This document shows, in pieces, positions 9,114 to 18,340 of a stretch of 64,000 nt of DNA. The position numbers were made by a program, and so were the translations under genes. The stretch's first letter is position 1. Every line of letters starts with the position of its first letter. This DNA comes from Haloferax marisrubri (GTDB lineage: Archaea; Halobacteriota; Halobacteria; Halobacteriales; Haloferacaceae): the NCBI RefSeq assembly GCF_001469875.2, contig NZ_LOPW02000010.1, forward strand, positions 62,001 through 126,000. Direction: 5' to 3'. Below the pieces are notes generated by a model. It searched no databases, was not told where the DNA came from, and was given only the letters and a program-made list of their open reading frames with translations.

Positions 9114-10559
9114 ATGCGAACGCCCGGTCTCCGCGCCGTTTTCGCCGCCCTACTCTTGGTTCTCGCCGGCTGTGCCGCTCCCACGGCCGCGCCCGGCGGC
9201 GACGCGCAACCCGCGACGCCCGACCCGGACAGAGAAGGATTCGCCGACCCCGACCAGGACGTGCTCGGCTGGGAGGACGGCTACTGGTACGACGAGCCCA
9301 TCGCCGTCGACCAGTCCGACGGCCTCAACGACTCCGAGATGGATGCGTACGTCGCCCGCGGGATGGCCCGCGTCGAACACCTCCGGCAGTTGGAGTTCGA
9401 CGAGCGCGTCCCCGTGAACGTCATCTCCCGCGACGACTACCGGAGCGACAGCGCCAACAACTCCGGGCCGGCCGACTCCGAGTTCAACCGCTGGAACGAC
9501 CAGGTGTGGGAGGCGCTGTTCATCACCGGTGAATCGACCGGAAGCGCGAGCGCCATCTCCGAGACGACCGGCAGTTCGGTCCTCGGGTTCTACTCGCCGT
9601 CCGCCGACGAGATCAAAATCGTCACCGACTCGACCGACGAGCCGACCATCGACAACACCACGCTCGTCCACGAACTGGTCCACGCCCTGCAGGACCAGCA
9701 CTTCGACCTGACCGACGCCCGCTTCCGCGGCGAGACGCAGGACGGCGACCTCGCCATCGACGGCATCGTCGAGGGCGACGCCAGATACGTCGAACAGCAG
9801 TACGTCGACCAGTGCGCGGCCGGCACGTGGGACTGCGTCGTCACGCCCGCCGCGGGCGGCTCCGGCGGCGGGTCGGGCGGCGGCGGCCCGAACCTCGGCA
9901 TCCTGCTCACTATCTACCAGCCGTACTCCGACGGCCCGGTCTACGTTCACGACCTGTACGAACAGGGCGGCTGGGAGGCCGTCAACGACGCCCTTCGCAA
10001 CCCGCCGGTGTCCTCCGAACAGACCATCCACGTGACCGACGAGTCGCCGCGTCCCATCTCCTTCGCCGACGAGGGGACGAACGGCTGGACCACCTTCCCC
10101 GGTCAGGGCGTCGAGGGCTCCGACACGGTCGGCGAGGCGTCGATGTTCTCGATGTTCTGGTATCAGGCTCGCACGTCCGGCGCGGAGACCGTCCGCGTCC
10201 AGTCCATCCTCGACACGACCTCGGAGTACGACACGTACAACTACGACGCCGCGCCGTCGAACGGCTGGGCGAACGACCGCCTGTTCCCCTACCGTAACGA
10301 GGCCGGCGCGGAGACCGAGTACGGCTACGTCTGGGTGACCGAGTGGGACACCGACGGCGACGCACAGGAGTTCCACGACGCCTACCTGAACATCCTCAGC
10401 GCCCACGACGCCACCCAGCGTGACGACGGCATCTACGTCATCGAGGACGGCTCGTTCAACGACGCCTTCCGGGTCGTCCGCACCGGTGACCGCGTCGTCA
10501 TCGTCAACGGCCCGGCACCCGCCGACGTGGACGAGATTCGGCCGGGGCTCGCGTCGTAA
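9114..10559 (+). CDS. surface lipoprotein, HEXXH metalloprotease-like (copy 1)
   Basis: 481 residues. Signal sequence with lipobox LAGC (Cys20), so probably exported and lipid-anchored. A conserved LGWEDGYWYDEPIAV block at about 45-60 and a HELVHALQDQHFDL motif (H186, E187, H190) resemble a gluzincin-like zinc site; EGDARYVEQQY about 30 residues on could supply the third ligand (Glu). A glycine-rich loop (about 246-260) follows. It is 45 bases from a paralogue on the same strand, with shared blocks along the whole length. It looks like the group annotated in Haloferax as Hvo_1808-family surface proteins (from memory). Protease activity is inference only. Confidence 0.85.
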   Translation: MRTPGLRAVFAALLLVLAGCAAPTAAPGGDAQPATPDPDREGFADPDQDVLGWEDGYWYDEPIAVDQSDGLNDSEMDAYVARGMARVEHLRQLEFDERVPVNVISRDDYRSDSANNSGPADSEFNRWNDQVWEALFITGESTGSASAISETTGSSVLGFYSPSADEIKIVTDSTDEPTIDNTTLVHELVHALQDQHFDLTDARFRGETQDGDLAIDGIVEGDARYVEQQYVDQCAAGTWDCVVTPAAGGSGGGSGGGGPNLGILLTIYQPYSDGPVYVHDLYEQGGWEAVNDALRNPPVSSEQTIHVTDESPRPISFADEGTNGWTTFPGQGVEGSDTVGEASMFSMFWYQARTSGAETVRVQSILDTTSEYDTYNYDAAPSNGWANDRLFPYRNEAGAETEYGYVWVTEWDTDGDAQEFHDAYLNILSAHDATQRDDGIYVIEDGSFNDAFRVVRTGDRVVIVNGPAPADVDEIRPGLAS

Positions 10560-10604
10560 CCCCCGCGCCGAGACGCTTTTTCGTCTTCCGCCCCTGCACC
10601 CGCT

Positions 10605-12035
10605 ATGAATCGCCGTCGCCTCGCCGCCGTTCTCTCCGCCCTTCTCCTCGTCGTCGCCGGCTGTGCCGCTCCCGTCGCCGACCCCGACGCCGCGGGAGAC
10701 GCGTCCAACGAGGCGGACGGGACCGCGGACCCGGCCGACGACTGGTCGTGGCCCGACGACCCGCCGACCGACCGACTGGGCTGGGAGGCCGGCTACTGGT
10801 ACAACGAGTCCATCGCGGTCAACCAGTCCGACGGCCTGAACGCGACCGAGCGCGAGGCGTTCGTCGCTCGGACGATGGCCCGCGTCGAGGTCGTCCGCGA
10901 ACTGGAGTTCGAGGAGTCCGTGCCGGTCGAAGTCATCTCCCGCGCCGAGTACCGAAACCAATCGGACGAGCCCGCGGACCCGGTCCACAGCGACTGGAAC
11001 GACCAGGTGTGGGAGGCGCTGTTGTTAGTCGGCGAGGACCGGACCATCGACGAGGTGTTCGACGAACTGTACGGCGGCGCGGTGCTCGGCTACTACTCGC
11101 CCTCCGAGGACCGAATCGTCATCGTGAGCGACGACGACCAGCCGACCATCGACCGGCGGACGCTCGCCCACGAACTCCACCACGCCCTGCAGGACCAGCA
11201 GTTCGGGCTGGACGGTTCGCCGTCGACGCAGGACGCCCAACTCGCCGAGAGCGGGCTGGTCGAAGGCGACGCCCGCTACGTCGACCGGCTGTACGAGGAG
11301 CGCTGTGCGGCCGACTGGGACTGCGTTCCCCGGCCGCCGGCCAGCGGCTCGGGAAGCGGCTCGTACGATTACCCGGTGTTCCTGACCATCTACGCACCCT
11401 ACAGCGAGGGGGCGACGTTCGTCTCGGACCTGCGCGAGCGCGGCGGCTGGGCGGCCGTCGACGACGCCTACGCCGACCGTCCGGCCTCGACCGAGCAGAT
11501 TCTCCACCCGAAGCGGTACCCCGACGAGCGCCCGGTCGAGGTGACGGTCGAAGACCGGTCGTCGGCCGCGTGGACGCGCTACGACACCGACCCCGTCGCC
11601 GACACGGTCGGCGAGGCGTCCATCTTCGCCACGTTCTGGAAGCACCGCGCCATCGACCGGGCGCGACTCCAACAGGACACCGGCGCGTACTCGCCGTACA
11701 ACTACACGGCCGGCCCCTCCAAGGGCTGGGCCGGCGACGCGGTGGTTCCCTACCGCCCGGCGTCGGACGAGAGCTACGAGGCGAACCCCCACGAGCGCGG
11801 CTACGTCTGGCGGACGGTCTGGGACACCGAGGCTGACGCCGAGCAGTTCGAGCGGGCCTACGTGACCTACACGCTGCGGCTCCGACTCGGCGGGTCGTAC
11901 GCGGGCGAGAACACCTATCTCGTCGACGACGGTCCCTTCGCGGACGCCTACCGCGTGACGAGGGAGGGGAACACCGTCACCATCGTCAACGCGCCGACGG
12001 TGGAGCAGTTAGACGAGGTTCACAGTCGGGAGTGA
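10605..12035 (+). CDS. surface lipoprotein, HEXXH metalloprotease-like (copy 2)
   Basis: 476 residues and a clear tandem paralogue of the preceding gene. Shared features are the lipobox VAGC (Cys20), LGWEAGYWYNESIAVNQSD, the NDQVWEALL block, VLGYYSPSEDRIVIV, the zinc motif HELHHALQDQQFGL (H189, E190, H193), EGDARYVDRLYEE and the C-terminal block DAYRVTREGNTVTIVN. The hydrophilic stretch after the lipid anchor and the glycine loop are the least conserved parts. The retained HEXXH in both copies argues against decay of either. Probably anchored outside the membrane; substrate unknown. The 45-base spacing suggests co-transcription. Confidence 0.85.
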   Translation: MNRRRLAAVLSALLLVVAGCAAPVADPDAAGDASNEADGTADPADDWSWPDDPPTDRLGWEAGYWYNESIAVNQSDGLNATEREAFVARTMARVEVVRELEFEESVPVEVISRAEYRNQSDEPADPVHSDWNDQVWEALLLVGEDRTIDEVFDELYGGAVLGYYSPSEDRIVIVSDDDQPTIDRRTLAHELHHALQDQQFGLDGSPSTQDAQLAESGLVEGDARYVDRLYEERCAADWDCVPRPPASGSGSGSYDYPVFLTIYAPYSEGATFVSDLRERGGWAAVDDAYADRPASTEQILHPKRYPDERPVEVTVEDRSSAAWTRYDTDPVADTVGEASIFATFWKHRAIDRARLQQDTGAYSPYNYTAGPSKGWAGDAVVPYRPASDESYEANPHERGYVWRTVWDTEADAEQFERAYVTYTLRLRLGGSYAGENTYLVDDGPFADAYRVTREGNTVTIVNAPTVEQLDEVHSRE

Positions 12036-12195
12036 CGGGTGACGGGCCGGATGTGTCCGCCGAACACCCGGGAGTCGAAAGACCGGGACAGTCTCGTCCC
12101 TGGGTCGCCGTCTGCTGACCCGTTGAAGAAAATTCGTCTTCGACGCACGTGACCGATTATACACCTTTTTCATCGGCCGGGTGGAATCCGCGCCA

Positions 12196-13353
12196 ATGAG
12201 TGACTTCGATATCGTCGGTCCCGAGGCCATCCGCGACGGCGTCGCGACCGACGCCTACTTCGAGCGGACCGAGGCGACCCTCCGACACGCGGGCAAGAAC
12301 CCCCGCGTCGTCGCCGAGGTGACGGCCGACCAGTTCCCCGACGGCGATTTCGAGCTGTTCGCCGGCGTGAAGGACGCCGCCGAACTGCTCTCCGGCCGCG
12401 ATATCGACGTCGACGCCATGCCCGAGGGCCTGCTGTTCGACGGCGGCCCCGTGATGCGAATCGAGGGCGACTACCTCGAATTCGCCCGGCTCGAAACCTC
12501 GCTGCTCGGCTTCCTCTCGCACGCGTCGGGCTGTGCGACGGCCGCCCTCGAAGCCCGCTCGGCGGCTCCCGACTCGACTGTCCTCTCGTTCGGCGCGCGG
12601 CACGTCCATCCCTCCATCGCCGCGATGATCGAGCGGAGCGCCCTCGTCGCCGGCCTCGACGGCTTCTCGCACGTCGCCGCCGGCGAGATTCTCGGGAAGG
12701 AGGCGTCGGGGACGATGCCCCACGCGCTCCTCATCGCCTTCGGGCGCGGCAATCAGGCCGAGGCGTTCCGCGCCTTCGACGAGGCGGTCGCCGAGGACGT
12801 GCCGCGGGTCGCCCTCTGTGACACCTACGGCGACGAGACCGAGGAAGTCCTGCAGGCGGTCGAGACGCTCGGCGACGACCTCGACAGCGTCCGCCTCGAC
12901 ACCACCTCCTCGCGCCGCGGCGACTTCCGCCACATCGTCCGCGAGGTCCGCTGGGAACTCGACGCCCGCGGCCACGAGGACGTGGGCATCTTCGTGAGCG
13001 GCGGCCTCGGTCCGGCCGAACTCCGGCACCTCCGCGACGTGGTCGAGGGCTTCGGCGTCGGCGGCTACATCTCGAACGCCAACCCGGTTGACTTCGCGCT
13101 CGACATCGTCGAGGTCAACGGCGAACCCGCGGCCAAGCGGGGCAAGCTCTCGGGCGTCAAAGAGGTCTTCCGCACGGCCGACGGCGGCCATCACGTCGGC
13201 CTCCGCGGGCGACCCGGCCCGACCGACGGCGAGTCGCTCCTCGAACCGCTCATCCGCGACGGCGAGGTCGTCTCGGAGTTCGATTTCGACATCGACGCGG
13301 CCGCGACGCGGGCCAGAGAAGACGCCGAGTTGGTCGGCTTCGGCGACGAGTAA
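12196..13353 (+). CDS. pncB: nicotinate phosphoribosyltransferase
   Basis: 385 residues, archaeal-type NAPRTase that makes nicotinate mononucleotide from nicotinate and PRPP. Seen: GPVMRIEGDYLEFARLETSL near the N-terminus, SFGARHVHP, CDTYGDE, VRLDTTSSRRGD (nicotinate/phosphate binding region) and the PRPP-site strand FVSGGLGPAELR. ATG at MSDFDIVG is chosen; an in-frame GTG 15 bases earlier is possible. A TATA-like GATTATACACC lies about 35 bases upstream of the ATG. With the nicotinamidase at 8442-9014 it completes the nicotinamide salvage branch. Confidence 0.9.
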   Translation: MSDFDIVGPEAIRDGVATDAYFERTEATLRHAGKNPRVVAEVTADQFPDGDFELFAGVKDAAELLSGRDIDVDAMPEGLLFDGGPVMRIEGDYLEFARLETSLLGFLSHASGCATAALEARSAAPDSTVLSFGARHVHPSIAAMIERSALVAGLDGFSHVAAGEILGKEASGTMPHALLIAFGRGNQAEAFRAFDEAVAEDVPRVALCDTYGDETEEVLQAVETLGDDLDSVRLDTTSSRRGDFRHIVREVRWELDARGHEDVGIFVSGGLGPAELRHLRDVVEGFGVGGYISNANPVDFALDIVEVNGEPAAKRGKLSGVKEVFRTADGGHHVGLRGRPGPTDGESLLEPLIRDGEVVSEFDFDIDAAATRAREDAELVGFGDE

Positions 13354-13441
13354 GAACGCGCGCTCGTTCTCCGGCGACGCTCGGAGCCGTCGCTCGCCAG
13401 TTAGGTTTCCCCCCAAGGAGTCGCGTCGTCGCCGCGACGAC

Positions 13442-14044
13442 TTACAGCGCTTCGACGCTTCCGCCGTCGTCGCGCTCGCGGAAGACCTGCCCTTCGAACA
13501 GGGTAATCATGGTGTCTTCGTCCTGCCACGCCAGCGGCGACAGGCCGGCCTTGCGGCAGGCGTTCGTGAGGAACTCTTCTTTCGACCAGCCGAGTTCGAT
13601 GGGGAGCGTCGGATACATCCAGCCGTGGGTGCCGCCGGCGTCGATGGCGACTCCGTGAGTACCGAGCTCGATGTCTGCGACTGGGTCGTTAGTCAGCGTG
13701 TAATTGTTGACGATGCAAACAGAGATGTTCAGATTCGGGAGTTCGGGTGCTTCGATTTCGGTCTGGCACGAGTCGCCCGACGCGGCCTTGATGGCCGCGT
13801 CGACGATGGCGTGACCGAGTTGGTCTTTCCCCCGATATGCGCCCGCACAGCCCCGCAGTCGACCGCGCCCACGTGTCGACTTGATGCGGACGAACGCCCC
13901 GGTTCGGGCGTAAAACGCGTCGCGCATGCTGCCCGGTTGTTCTCTCTGTCCGTGAAGAACGTACGATTCGACCGATTCCCGCGCTAGTTCGACCGCCCGC
14001 GCCCCATCCTCGTAGGTGAGGTGTACGGTCTGCGCCTCGGACAT
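13442..14044 (-). CDS. AMMECR1 / TIGR00296-family protein
   Basis: 200 residues. The family hallmark RGRLRGCAGAYRGKDQLGHAI (quoted in part: LRGCAGAYRG) occurs at about 67-76, with the later block GWMYPTLPIELGWS and the C-terminal EGQVFRERD. AMMECR1 proteins are widespread in archaea and associated with the radical-SAM/Memo group, but the biochemical role is not established. The ATG at 14044 (MSEAQT) is preferred to an upstream ATG at 14074 because the conserved helix starts right after it. It is convergent with NAPRTase and divergent from the RNase P RNA gene. Confidence 0.9.
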   Translation of the reverse strand: MSEAQTVHLTYEDGARAVELARESVESYVLHGQREQPGSMRDAFYARTGAFVRIKSTRGRGRLRGCAGAYRGKDQLGHAIVDAAIKAASGDSCQTEIEAPELPNLNISVCIVNNYTLTNDPVADIELGTHGVAIDAGGTHGWMYPTLPIELGWSKEEFLTNACRKAGLSPLAWQDEDTMITLFEGQVFRERDDGGSVEAL

Positions 14045-14099
14045 ATTATTATTCAAGTCCTGTGGTGACTTCAACGCTTCCCTCGAATGTTATCCGCTT

Positions 14100-14125
14100 G
14101 TTATGTAGATTAAGTGCCACATAAC
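14100..14125. repeat. inverted repeat between AMMECR1 and RNase P RNA promoters
   Basis: Perfect 7-base arms GTTATGT and ACATAAC separated by 12 bases, in the AT-rich divergent intergenic region. It could be a regulatory site for either side, or a chance palindrome in promoter DNA. Confidence 0.4.
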
Positions 14126-14162
14126 GGGCGACTAAACCCACGTATGACCCCGTTAATCGAAC

Positions 14163-14172
14163 CGCTTATCCG
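14163..14172 (+). promoter_or_regulatory. TATA-like element of the RNase P RNA gene
   Basis: CGCTTATCCG lies about 25 bases before the predicted 5' end of the RNA, the usual distance for a haloarchaeal TATA box. Confidence 0.5.
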
Positions 14173-14185
14173 ACGGACTGGACTA

Positions 14186-14628
14186 GGGTAGGTCGGCAGA
14201 GAGAGCCCAGTTCCCGTGCCCGAGACGGGCATGAGGAAAGTCCCCCCACCGTCCGGACAGGTGACCGGGCGCAAGCCCGGAGTCGGAGACGGCTGGCGCT
14301 GGAACAGAAACGAGACCGCTCGACCCGACCGATGATGCGCGCGCGACGGCCCCGCCGTCGCCGTCGCGGCCGTCATGGCCGCGAGCGAACCGACCCGTAA
14401 GGGGAGGGAGTTAACCCGCAGAGGGAGCGAGATGGCTTCGCCATCTTCGACGGTCGAGAACGGATGGAACGGCGAATCCTCACCGGTGCAAGTCCGCGCC
14501 GCGAAGGTAGTTCGGACGGCGCGTCGGGTTCGCCCGTCGCGCCCTCGGGGCTCGCCCCGAGAAGGACGCGGACGCTGAGCCGAATGCTGGGACGAACAGA
14601 AGGGGGCTTACTCCTCTCAGCCGCTTTC
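14186..14628 (+). ncRNA. rnpB: RNase P RNA (archaeal type A)
   Basis: Catalytic RNA that removes tRNA 5' leaders, working with Rpp proteins. Diagnostic pieces seen are GAGGAAAGTCC near the 5' end (CR-I, start of P4), ACAGAAACGAGACCGCT in the middle, GGTGCAAGTCCG and, at the 3' end, GGGACGAACAGAAGGGGGCTTAC (CR-V region). The ends can pair as P1: CGGCAGAGAG at 14194-14203 with CTCTCAGCCG at 14614-14623 (one mismatch). The length of about 440 bases fits Haloferax RNase P RNA. The exact termini are estimates. Confidence 0.93.
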
Positions 14629-14764
14629 GAACGCCTGAGCGGCCGCGCTGTCGGGCGAGCGCGATGTCGGTCGCCCCGGCCGACCGAGCGCCCGAACCGC
14701 CCACCCGAATCACCGACCGGGCCGTCGGGAAACGCTCTTGACCGTTCGCCGCCGCAGTCTCGGT

Positions 14765-15895
14765 ATGCGCGGTTCGACCCTCCTCGTCGCGGCGCTCGTC
14801 GTCCTCGCCGGCTGTGCCGCTCCGGTGTCGCCGGGAGACGACGCGACGACTGCGACGACTGCGACGACTGCGGTGTCCACTCCGACGACCGAGTCGCCGA
14901 CGGCGACGACCGCGGCCCCGACGACCGCCCGCCCGGAAACAACCCCGACCGAGACGGCCACGCCCACCGCGTCGCCGACACCCGAACCGACCGAGACGTT
15001 CACGCCAGCGTCCGGCTACGGTCCGTGGGGCTCTGACCCCGTCGTCGTCGCCGTCGACGCCCCGGACGACGGCCGCGACTACGCCACGCTCGTGAGCGAG
15101 GCGACGACGTTCTGGGAGGCGAACGACGCGCGCTACCTCGGCTACGAAGTCGACTACGAGGTGGACGCCAACGCCTCCGACCCGGACATGGTGGTCCGGT
15201 TTTCGGACACCATTCCCGAGTGTAGCGGGCAGGCCGACGCGGTCGGCTGTGCGCCCTACATCACCCGCGAGCGGCAGATTGACCGCCCCGAGACCGTCTA
15301 CGTCCGAACCGGGTTCAGCGACGACTCGACGGTCGAAATCATCGAACACGAACTGGGGCACACGCTCGGTCTCGCCCACGGCGACGAGCCGGCGGCCCTG
15401 ATGAACGCCACGGGTATCCTCTATACGACCCCGCGGACGAACGCGACCGAGAAGGCGTTCCCGTGGGACGACCCGAACTTCACGGTCTACATCGACGACA
15501 CGAACGCCTCGGACCCCGACGCGGCCCGCGAGCAGGTCCGCCACGCGCTCGATTACTTCGCCGACGGCGCGCCGGGCATGACCGACAACCTCACCTACAC
15601 CTACGTGGACGACCCCGCGGACGCCGAGGTGCGCATCTCCTTCGCCGACTCCTCGCCGTGCGCCCCGGGCGCGGTCTCCTGTGCCGCCGCCAGCGGCTAC
15701 GACCCCGACGGCGACGAGGCGCTAGAGACCTACAACAGCTACCGGGTCATCCTCGTCGACCTCGACACCGAGGCCGTCGGCTGGCACGTCGGCTACTGGA
15801 CCGCCCACTACCTCGGCGCGGAAGCCGACGACGAAAAGCCGGAGCCGTTCCGGAACGCGACGTACAACGAGCGCCGCAGCGAGTGGTGGACGTAG
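14765..15895 (+). CDS. matrixin-like lipoprotein with internal duplication
   Basis: 376 residues. Signal peptide with lipobox LAGC (Cys17), then a Thr/Pro-rich linker of about 60 residues (a likely O-glycosylated stalk). A metzincin zinc site follows: HELGHTLGLAHGD (H195, E196, H199, H205) with ALMN shortly after as a candidate Met-turn. The second half appears to repeat the fold: TVYIDDTNASD corresponds to VVAVDAPDDG, AEVRISFADSSPC to DMVVRFSDTIPEC, and GWHVGYWTAHYLGA to the zinc helix, but with the HEXXH residues lost. It is predicted as a cell-surface zinc protease or a binding protein derived from one. The start is the ATG just before RGSTLLVAAL. Confidence 0.85.
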   Translation: MRGSTLLVAALVVLAGCAAPVSPGDDATTATTATTAVSTPTTESPTATTAAPTTARPETTPTETATPTASPTPEPTETFTPASGYGPWGSDPVVVAVDAPDDGRDYATLVSEATTFWEANDARYLGYEVDYEVDANASDPDMVVRFSDTIPECSGQADAVGCAPYITRERQIDRPETVYVRTGFSDDSTVEIIEHELGHTLGLAHGDEPAALMNATGILYTTPRTNATEKAFPWDDPNFTVYIDDTNASDPDAAREQVRHALDYFADGAPGMTDNLTYTYVDDPADAEVRISFADSSPCAPGAVSCAAASGYDPDGDEALETYNSYRVILVDLDTEAVGWHVGYWTAHYLGAEADDEKPEPFRNATYNERRSEWWT

Positions 15896-16000
15896 CGCGG
15901 TCACAACGCGTCCGGCGGTCGCTCGCTCCCCGAAAACGACGGTTCTTACCCGTTCGAATCGGCCGAGTCCTTCTTTGGTACGGCCCCCGTAGATACGGTC

Positions 16001-16312
16001 GTGATTCCCACCGACAGGCACGGTGACGCCCACCCCGCCTTCGACGAGGAGTCGTTCCGCGACGCGCTCGCCGAGTTCGGGGGCACGGACGCGGAGCGCC
16101 GGGTCGTCGCGCGGCAGGCCCGCGACCTCGCCGACTCGGGGCAGGCCGAGGCCGACCGCGGCGCGCCGCTCACGGGCGACGAAATCGTCCGCAACATGCG
16201 CGACGCGCCCGAGGGCGGCCCCGCGACGCGCTGGAACTGGTGGCTCGGGGCGCTCGAAGCCGCTTACGGCGGCTACCGCGAGTTCCAAGTCCGCCGCATC
16301 CCGAAAGCCTGA
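16001..16312 (+). CDS. conserved-looking small hypothetical protein
   Basis: 103 residues, starting at GTG (no ATG is suitably placed). I do not recognise a family. It has a helical N-terminal half rich in Asp/Glu/Arg and ends WNWWLGALEAAYGGYREFQVRR, a Trp-rich helix that looks like a conserved core. No signal peptide or membrane segment is present. It is cytoplasmic, with codon use like its neighbours. It follows the matrixin-like lipoprotein by about 105 bases on the same strand. Confidence 0.65.
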   Translation: MIPTDRHGDAHPAFDEESFRDALAEFGGTDAERRVVARQARDLADSGQAEADRGAPLTGDEIVRNMRDAPEGGPATRWNWWLGALEAAYGGYREFQVRRIPKA

Positions 16313-16550
16313 CCCCCGCCTCCGCGCGACGTTCTGTGGCCACGTGGCCGCCGTCTCTCTCCCGGTCGAGCGACGCGTCGCGCCCTCCCTCGCCCGTCGT
16401 CTCTCCGATGTATCTGTCGCCCCAGAGCGGTCGGAATCCGCCGAACGTTCCCGCCGCTCCGACCGTTCAAAACCAAAGCAGATTACACGCTTGTTACAGA
16501 AAGGGTGTGTAACGCGTACGACCAACCCTACCGGTGATGCCTACTCTACA

Positions 16551-17783
16551 ATGACAGACAACTACGACGTGATTATCGCAGGCGCGGGCCCTGCAGGTGG
16601 ACAGGCGGCACGAGACCTCGCCGCCCGAGGCTACGACGTGTGCGTCCTCGAAACCGAGTCCGAAGACGAGTTCCCCTCCAGAAGCAACAAGTCGACCGCC
16701 GGGACGTTCCCGTCGACGATGGCCTCGTTCAACATCCCCGACGAGGTCGTGATGAACTTCACCGACGACGTTGTCTTGGAGTCCCCGAACGACTATTACC
16801 ACCGGCACCAACCCGGTGCGGTCCTCGAGTTCGCGGACTTCAAGAACTGGCTCGTTGACGCGGCGACGGCCGACGGCGCGGAGTACCGATTCGACGCGCG
16901 CGTCTCCAAGCCCATCATGGAGGGTGGCGAAATCGTCGGCGTCCGGTACAACGGCGACAAAGAGGTGTACGCCGACATCGTCATCGACGCCACGGGCCCG
17001 AGCGCACCGCTCGCCAAGGCGCTCGACGTGTGCGACCTCGACCGGCAAAAGCAGGCTATCGGCATCGAGTTCGAGTTCGAGGGCATGGACCTCGCGCCCG
17101 AGGGCTACGGCGACCTCACCGACGCGATGATGCTCCGACTCGACCACGACATCGCGCCCGGCGGCTACTCGTGGATATTCCACACCGGCGGCGACACCGC
17201 GAAGGTCGGCGTCTGCTACATCCAAAACGAGGGACACCGCCACAACGCCAAGTCGGGCTACACCATCGACGACTACCTCCAGTACTGGCTCGACACCGAC
17301 CCGCGCTTCGCGAACGCGGAGCGCATCGAGGGGAAACAGCACCGCGGCTCCGCGCACATCCAACTTCCGGGTCGCATGAGCACGGACAACTTCATGGCCA
17401 TCGGGGATACGGTCCCGACCGTCGACCCGCTGTGGGGCGAGGGCATCGACAAGTGCATGCGCTCGGGCCGGGCCGCGGCCGCGACTGCCGACCGCGCGCT
17501 CACGAACTCCGAGCGCGACACCTCCGCGTCCGAACTCGCCGTCTACGACCAACTGTGGCACGAGCGGGTCGCGCCAAAGGTCAAAAACCGCCTGTTTATG
17601 ACGGAGATGCTCTACCGCGCCTCCAACGAGCGCTACGACAAACTGCTCGCGGACCTCCACCGCCTCCCCAACGAGCAGTTGGACGCCGCGAACGGCGGCA
17701 GTCCGCTCGCCATGTTCCGCATGCTCAAGTTCGAAGACCTCTCTATCCTCGCGTCCACCGCGAGAGACTGGTTCTCGAACTGA
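16551..17783 (+). CDS. geranylgeranyl reductase family flavoprotein
   Basis: 410 residues. An N-terminal FAD-binding motif GAGPAGGQAARDLA follows the first strand, with a DATGPSAPLAK block in the middle and GDTVPTVDPLWGEGI, the conserved second FAD site of geranylgeranyl reductases. Members saturate the isoprenoid chains of archaeal membrane lipids or modify dolichol phosphate (a Haloferax homologue has been reported to reduce the omega isoprene of dolichol phosphate); which of these applies cannot be read here. A TATA-like TTGTTACA lies about 60 bases upstream of the ATG. The gene stands alone. Confidence 0.88.
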   Translation: MTDNYDVIIAGAGPAGGQAARDLAARGYDVCVLETESEDEFPSRSNKSTAGTFPSTMASFNIPDEVVMNFTDDVVLESPNDYYHRHQPGAVLEFADFKNWLVDAATADGAEYRFDARVSKPIMEGGEIVGVRYNGDKEVYADIVIDATGPSAPLAKALDVCDLDRQKQAIGIEFEFEGMDLAPEGYGDLTDAMMLRLDHDIAPGGYSWIFHTGGDTAKVGVCYIQNEGHRHNAKSGYTIDDYLQYWLDTDPRFANAERIEGKQHRGSAHIQLPGRMSTDNFMAIGDTVPTVDPLWGEGIDKCMRSGRAAAATADRALTNSERDTSASELAVYDQLWHERVAPKVKNRLFMTEMLYRASNERYDKLLADLHRLPNEQLDAANGGSPLAMFRMLKFEDLSILASTARDWFSN

Positions 17784-17864
17784 ACGCCGGCCGGAACGGG
17801 GTTCTCTCTCGGTCCCCGCGGTTCTCGTCTCTCGGTCACGATTCCGTCTCTCTTTCCGCGCCGC

Positions 17865-18248
17865 TCACTCGCTTTCGTCGCGCTCGTCGCGCACGCCGCC
17901 GTCGTCGCCGAGCATCGCCAGCGCGTCGGCCAGCGCCGCCCGCGCCGACGCGACGTGTTCGTCGGCCGCCTCGTCTTCGGTTTCGCCGACGTTCGACAGC
18001 AGGTGTTCGACGTGGCCGAGTCGCGTCCGGACCACCTCGTCGTCCGGGAGCGGGCCGACCGCGAGGTCGCCCGCGACGGCCTCCGCCTCGCCGAGCCACC
18101 GGCTCGCGTCCTCGCGGACGGGCCGGGTCGCCGTCGCGGCGAGTCGGTCGTGGAGCGCCGTCACCAGCCGTTCGAGGGAGTCGCGGTCGGTTTCGGCCTC
18201 GGGTTCCGTGTCGCCCTCGGCGTCGGATTCGGGTTCGGAGCCGGTCAC
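17865..18248 (-). CDS. small acidic haloarchaeal hypothetical protein
   Basis: 127 residues from a GTG start at 18248 (before TGSEPESDAE). It has a very acidic N-terminal 25 residues, then predicted helices (LERLVTALHDRLAATATRP, VVRTRLGHVEHLLSNVGE and ARAALADALAML), i.e. a small helical bundle. No cysteines or membrane segment. Family not recognised. It is divergent from the beta-CASP RNase gene, 92 bases away; the upstream extension to 18341 would overlap that gene's start and is rejected. Confidence 0.65.
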   Translation of the reverse strand: MTGSEPESDAEGDTEPEAETDRDSLERLVTALHDRLAATATRPVREDASRWLGEAEAVAGDLAVGPLPDDEVVRTRLGHVEHLLSNVGETEDEAADEHVASARAALADALAMLGDDGGVRDERDESE

Positions 18249-18340
18249 GCCTCGGGAGACGGCGGCCGGCGTGAAAAGCGTCGAGTGCGGACTCCGGCGG
18301 GACCGACGAGCAAAAGCCCCTCCGGTCGGTACTGCCGGCA

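Noticed and set aside
14811-14990. ACG/GAC trinucleotide repeats as a satellite or regulatory repeat
   Set aside because: They encode the Thr/Pro-rich stalk of a lipoprotein and follow its reading frame.
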